In this document: positions 60,201 to 64,000 of the stretch, one piece after another
Position numbering within the stretch: the first letter of the stretch is position 1
How the letters are laid out: every line of letters starts with the position of its first letter
Assembly (NCBI GenBank): GCA_014607495.2
Contig: CP053152.1
Coordinates: 12,259,899 to 12,323,898, forward strand
Length of the DNA: 64,000 bases
From: Carposina sasakii
Taxonomy: Eukaryota > Arthropoda > Insecta > Lepidoptera > Carposinidae
Direction of reading: 5' to 3'
The notes under the pieces: model-generated
Databases searched by the model: none
Told to the model about the DNA's origin: nothing
The model's input: the letters and a program-made list of their open reading frames with translations, nothing else
Translations under genes and position numbers: made by a program

Positions 60201-61232
60201 CCTCTTGTGAATCACTCTATGTATTAAAAAAACCGCATCAAAATCTGTTCCCTAGTTTGAAAGATCTATTATGAATTATGAGACTTGGTTGTAATGGCAG
60301 GTGTCCGTTAGTCTCCTTCAATAGCCCGTTTTTCCAACCCCAGCCAAAATTCAGCCCCATAGCCCATGTCTTTGTTTCCCATCGCATGACAGGGCTCTAC
60401 ACTCTAATAGTCTTGCACATGGCGGAGACCATCGCCGGGTGTATCATATTGTGCGTTCGGCGATGGTATCCATCATGTGTATCCCACACCATATTTAAGT
60501 TCTCTTAAAAGGGCCTCTACATCTTGGCTACCGATGCACGCCTCTCAAAGGACCGGGACTCTGTAGTCCCGAGAATTTCAAAAGAGATAAAAATAATAAT
60601 AATAAATAAAACTTAATTGTGAACAAGCGTGTTTCTGCTTTAATTTCAAGTTTTAGATAAAAACAGTTGTAGATATGAATAGGCATTACATTTCCAAATA
60701 AGCCCAAAAGATTGGATGTATACCTTTTTCTTAAGTATAGTTTACGTGCTTATTACATGTCATAGCACTATATTATTTTATACTGGTTATTGGCATTGAT
60801 ATTATTAACATTATTTTTTACAGCGGGTAAAGTGTACTTATAACAACAATAGTATTTTATATTCTTATAAATTTAGTTCAATAATAATAAATTAATTGCG
60901 AAAAAATTAGTAAAAGGCTTTGAATGCAACAACGTAGATAGCTACGAATCTGGTTTAAAAAAATCTTTATACATACAGCTACTCATAAAACGAAGGTTTA
61001 GAAGATAAAACAGCATTTCTCTCTTAGGACCTAATAGCGGACCTGAAGAGCGAGACCAGTGGAAACTTCGAGAAGCTGCTGGTGGCGCTGATGACGCCTC
61101 TGCCACAGTTCTACGCTAAGGAGCTGCATGATGCCGTCTCCGGCCTGGGCACTGACGAGGATGTGCTCATCGAGGTCATGTGCACCATGTCCAACCATGA
61201 GATACAAGTCATCAAGCAGGCTTACACTGCCA
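51291..61232 (+). CDS. AnxB11: Annexin with long GYP-rich N-terminus (annexin B11 type), first four exons; continues beyond the window
   Basis: Exons are 51291-51305 (MNPYQ), 52440-52913, 59406-59582 and 61028-61232, in phase with GT-AG sites. The first 163 residues are rich in Gly, Tyr, Pro, Gln and Ser, with about eleven GYP units; annexins A7 and A11 and insect AnxB11 have such heads. Exon 3 starts annexin repeat 1, with [18 protein letters not shown] and the type II calcium loop KGLGTDE. Exon 4 completes repeat 1 ([19 protein letters not shown]) and starts repeat 2 with [15 protein letters not shown]. Annexins bind acidic phospholipid membranes in a calcium-dependent way; the low-complexity head of A11-type members can promote self-association. 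Exon 4 ends in phase 1, so more exons (rest of repeat 2, repeats 3-4) must lie past 64000. The 6.5-kb intron 2 and the intron after exon 4 are full of mobile elements. The family call is firm; the B11 type rests on the N-terminal head. Confidence 0.9.
53116..54094 (+). repeat. RTE-like non-autonomous element with internal minisatellite, second long copy
   Basis: It starts with agtggacgcccgcgactccg and ends with cctctttataatattagtgt. Between about 53300 and 53960 are six units of ~110-130 bp built around ttcccgtgggaatttcggga. Head, array and tail match the copy in the Culd intron. It lies in annexin intron 2. Confidence 0.75.
54290..54446. mobile_element. Possible MITE, ~157 bp
   Basis: tagcatgacc at the left end is inverted at the right (ggtcatgcta), and further inward cacgatatgata pairs imperfectly with gacgatacgatatccacg. 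In annexin intron 2. Confidence 0.4.
54447..57376. other. Annexin intron 2, central part, nothing recognised
   Basis: Intronic AT-rich DNA. The short frames at 55021-55251 and on the minus strand at 55903-56166 show no known motifs. Confidence 0.4.
57377..57538. mobile_element. hAT-type MITE, ~160 bp
   Basis: The ends cagtctttcccaaagtgggc and gtttgcaaacctctg are hAT-like. The flanks ggttagcc and ggttagac form an imperfect 8-bp target duplication, the hAT size. It lies 190 bp before the mariner in annexin intron 2. Confidence 0.6.
57728..58648 (+). mobile_element. Mariner element, 921 bp, internally deleted, with perfect terminal inverted repeats
   Basis: The ends CGAGGGCTGTTTGATAAGTC... and its reverse complement form a perfect terminal inverted repeat of about 29 bp (57728-57756 and 58620-58648). 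A TA dinucleotide flanks both ends (57726-57727, 58649-58650), the tc1/mariner target duplication. A full mariner is about 1.3 kb, so roughly 0.35 kb is missing. The element lies in annexin intron 2, in the same direction as the annexin gene. Near-perfect ends suggest relatively recent insertion or cross-mobilisation. Confidence 0.93.
57909..58583 (+). pseudogene. Mariner transposase remnant (internal stop and in-frame deletion)
   Basis: ATG at 57909 opens a mariner-type transposase: [17 protein letters not shown], then the DNA-binding HTH region with [20 protein letters not shown] and SGRPIEV. At 58302-58304 a TGA interrupts the frame, and the same frame resumes directly after it, so this is a nonsense change rather than a frameshift. 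The catalytic part then jumps from VTVDET (first catalytic Asp) to [15 protein letters not shown], the region of the third Asp in the D,D34D family. The segment with the second Asp is deleted in frame. The conserved C-terminus (LKGDYVKK) is present. Full transposases have about 345 residues; about 224 codons remain. It cannot be catalytically active. Confidence 0.9.
58905..59230 (-). repeat. SINE-like dispersed repeat
   Basis: The reverse strand runs from gttcgatcccagtcacgggc (pol III box-B-like) to the ttggccgaaatacggtcgga block, a text common in Lepidoptera SINEs. Directly after it, on the plus strand at 59231-59255, is a box-A-like tagcgtagtggttaatacg. It lies in annexin intron 2, upstream of exon 3. 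Confidence 0.5.
60280..60610 (+). mobile_element. LINE-like 3' fragment ending in AAT repeats
   Basis: The segment is locally GC-richer and ends with a text around 'gaccgggactctgtagtccc' followed by an (AAT)n tail at about 60590-60608. Such tails are usual for lepidopteran non-LTR retrotransposons. No RT motif is readable. It lies in annexin intron 3. Confidence 0.4.
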
Positions 61233-61818
61233 GTGAGTGTCTTTTAAATTTTCTTTATAATTATTCATTTTATTTTGCTTATGGATTCGTTATTAGTCGC
61301 CAGATTGAGTATTTGGGCCCAGGGGCGGTATGCTCACCTTTTACTACGAGAGATTTAATGGGCTAACTGGTGAAAAGTGGGTGTGTATACTCAGTTAATT
61401 TTCATCAGTTTCATATAGTTTTGTATTTTTATAGAAAACTCAAAAGGGAGAGTATAAAATGATCCAAGAGAGTTAGAGCAAAGGCTCGTGTTGGCCGCGC
61501 ATTATTTCTCCTAAATAAATATTTTGTAAACAGTTTAAAAATACTTTACTACAATGATGCGAAGATAGAGAGCATACATGCATACGTAGTGCTTGTATTT
61601 GTGATCTCGCTGCTCCGGCAGATTCCGGGGTTTACAAACTCTCATCTTGCACGAAACAGATATCGTTTGTATTCTATTCCTGTTGAATTTCGTGCGAATA
61701 TGTAATCAAATTTTTTAATAATTTTTGTTACATATCCGTAAAGTTTGGATGTAAGAACATGTACCTACCCTGATTTATCAGCCACGGTATTGCGTTCTCT
61801 TTCTAACATTGACCATCG

Positions 61819-64000
61819 CACAGTGGTTCCAATGTATGGAAGGTGCTGGACATTCGCATCCAAAAAATAAAATTGGTGAATCTTGAGAAACTAATTATGC
61901 CATCTTGTTTGGTAGATCAATGTCTTTGAAAGTTATTATTTAAAGTTTTTTTGTAACTGTTATATTTGAGGAAATAATTGAGAAATAGTGTTTTCTTACT
62001 ATGGAAATGGTCAAACTTACTTACATATCTCTTGATTCCGGCCTCGTTTCAAGTTGCGGTCTTCGGTATTGTGTTTATATTTGAGAGAACTACAATTAAT
62101 GCTAACACACATAGTGCGCCAAACGTGCACTTTCTGCGGTACATAGAGATGTCTATTTTTATATACGAAAAAGTTCCATACTGAACACTACAATGAAAGT
62201 GATCTTGTAATTTTGATTTTTGACATGTCCAAAATGTAGGTCAAATGGTTTGAGAACTAAATTACACTAAAATTGTTAGTGGTAGTATTTATTTAATAAA
62301 ATTCAAAAAATACGAAAAGCACAACATGCATTATAAATCTATAAAATAGTACAGATAAATTTAACTAAAAATGTCTATAAACACAGAGAGAAAGACCCTA
62401 GTTACACGAATGAGATCTTTTTATTAAACTGTAATAAAAAATTTCTTTATTTATATTTATTTTAATTAAAATTTTAATTTATTTATGAATCGTCTTCACA
62501 ATCATCATCGATCAATTCTGATGCGGAGTCTATTTCGATTAACTCGTTTATATCGACAAAATTAAATTTACCTGTCTCGGATATAATCAGTTCATAAAAT
62601 TCTGAGAAACAAGATTTTTTAATAAATTTGTTATACATTGGGCGAATACTTGTAAGAACCGGATCAGAAGATAATAAAAGATTGTGTAGTACATCTTCAT
62701 TACACGAGACACTGCTATGTTTTCTTGAATGTCCTTCGCGGTACTTTCTAAATTCTTTATTTCGTGCCTCCGAGGCTTCTTCGGACAAAAAGCCGATAGG
62801 CATCATTGAAAAGTTCTCAATGACATCTGGCCCATGGACCAGCAATTTGTGGAGACTAGACGGCATATAAAACCATGGATATAATTCCACGTAGAGCAAA
62901 GTAGTGTCATTACAGAACATACGAAATTTGTCAATGTCGAGTTTCTCTCCTGAAGATATACACTGTAAATGACAGCTAGCCTTCTTAAAAGTCTCGCATC
63001 TAATCCGGTTAATTCAGCAGATTTTTCTGGGTTTTCAAAAAACCTTCTAGCACAATACCGGTGTTGGTGGTTCCACTCCCTTGCTTGACAACATCAAGAC
63101 GCATTCCAGTTTCTTTTTTGAAGTTTTCTTGAATTGCTGATTTTCTTTCAGCAACATTCTTCTTTGCTTCATCACCTCTAGCTTGCCATGATTTTATGTC
63201 TAATCTGTATGCGATGTGAAGACAACACTCCATGGTCCGGATCCATGCATGGAGCGAGCTAAGTCCGTATTTAAACATGTCTTCGTGCACTGGCTTGCTT
63301 CTTACTTTACTAATGTCGTTCATCTCATTTGGACGCGCTTTGCAAATGTCGCACACTGATGCTGCTGTGCCTGATATGTATGAGTGAATCTTACCATCTA
63401 TCATCGTCAAATGCAACTGGTGCTTTACACTTACGTCATCGCTCTTAGTAGGTTGCAGAAGCTTAATCTCTTCTTCGAATTCAGACATCTCCATTTGAAC
63501 ATTTTCTTTTGTTTCTTTGATGAACTTGATTAGGATTGGTCGACAAAGAGATGTTGACGAGGGCCGCTCATTTTCCCAAATTATTTGGCCAGTTTCGGAT
63601 GTGAGCCGGATTGGTACAAGACTTGCAACAAATACACTGGCGAAATTCGTTTCCTCAGTTTCACTTGTTTTCTGGTGGTAAACACTTTGATCCGAAGCAC
63701 CGTCAAAGCCCCATTTGCTCACGAGCACCAGGTTTTTTCTCCTCAGTGGTAGAGAGGTTTTGGGTTTGTAGAAGTCTTGTCGTAGTAAGGTCTAGCAACG
63801 CTTGCAATTTGATTTTAGCAGAGTGTTCAGTAATTGTAACGTCTTCTTGTTTTGGGTAACATTTCTTTTTTTCTTTCAGAAGCATGTAATAACTGGGATA
63901 TTGAGCTACTCCTTCTTTAGCATGAAAATCCCGTAAAGTCATATAACGCCATTTTGAAAGGTTCATCGACACAAACAAAGCTAGGGCCTTTAGTGGAGAT
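61819..64000 (-). mobile_element. Transib DNA transposon, 3' end and most of the coding region
   Basis: The transposase stop is at 62483. About 660 bp further on, at 61819-61825, is CACAGTG, followed by GTTCCAATGT. Transib termini start with CAC(A/T)(A/G)TG-type heptamers related to RAG recombination signals, so this is my candidate for the element end. The five flanking bases CATCG would be the expected 5-bp target duplication; the other end is outside the window. CACTACAATG near 62190 is a weaker alternative end. Confidence 0.55.
62483..64000 (-). pseudogene. Transib transposase (RAG1-related DDE enzyme), frameshifted, N-terminus beyond the window
   Basis: Three adjoining frames on the minus strand read as one Transib protein. 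The upstream part (64000 to about 63731) contains YPSYYMLLKEKKKCYP and LQALLDLTTTRLLQTQ. The middle part (about 63728 to 63050) begins VLVSKWGFDGASDQSVYHQ and contains RPSSTSLCRPILIKFIKE, TMIDGKIHSYISG and CDICKARPNEMND. After frameshifts the C-terminal part includes ARRFFENPEKSAELTGL, YPWFYMPSSLHKLLVHG and FLSEEASEARNKEFRKYREG, matching the Transib/RAG1 region that carries the last catalytic Glu. The breaks are an extra A in the A-run near 63745, a shift near 63045 and another near 62990. The gene is therefore dead. It lies antisense in the annexin intron after 61232. Identification rests on several family-specific blocks in order. Confidence 0.88.

Noticed and set aside
62186..62210. cactacaatgaaagtgatc as the Transib terminus
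   Set aside because: The heptamer fits less well than CACAGTG at 61819; kept only as an alternative.

Overview
The window is AT-rich eukaryotic nuclear DNA. Intron-rich genes are separated by dense families of short transposable elements. The host is very likely a moth or butterfly: the genes are insect-type (a Culd-like CUB/LDLa membrane protein, a long N-terminus annexin of the B11 type, NAD-type short-chain dehydrogenases), and many dispersed repeats are of the kinds common in Lepidoptera (RTE-like LINE tails, tRNA-derived SINEs, mariner, Transib, hAT and foldback MITEs). No bacterial-type operons, rRNA or CRISPR arrays were seen. All exon models were built by hand from open frames, splice sites and codon phase.

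Layout. (1) 1-9964: AT-rich, repeats only, including a relic RTE-like reverse transcriptase tail at 2890-3330 and a tRNA-like SINE head near 3504. (2) 9965-15543, minus strand: a complete five-exon short-chain dehydrogenase/reductase (SDR-1, 284 aa). (3) 15544-25382: intergenic, with several terminal-inverted-repeat elements. (4) 25383-33720, plus strand: eleven exons of a multi-CUB, LDLa, single-pass membrane protein matching insect Culd. The reading frame is open for 949 residues, and the 5' end was not found. (5) 38029-43598, minus strand: a second five-exon SDR (SDR-2, 273 aa). Its last three coding exons have exactly the same lengths (174, 155 and 166 nt) as those of SDR-1, so the two are duplicated paralogues on either side of Culd. 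(6) 45329-49369: a 4.04-kb, almost perfectly palindromic DNA element. Each arm encodes the same protein with FEN/XPG-like nuclease signatures and a Cys-rich CXC-like cluster. (7) 51291 to beyond 61232, plus strand: the first four exons of an annexin with a long GYP-rich N-terminus. Its introns hold an RTE-like repeat with an internal minisatellite, a hAT-type MITE, an internally deleted mariner and a SINE. (8) About 61819-64000, minus strand: a decayed Transib (RAG1-related) transposase that runs off the window.

The host genes show no obvious pathway link, apart from the two SDRs, which share a common origin. The most unusual object is the 4-kb palindrome. Its inner arms are almost identical while its outermost ~100 bp differ, which suggests that one half of an ancestral transposon was replaced by an inverted copy of the other half.
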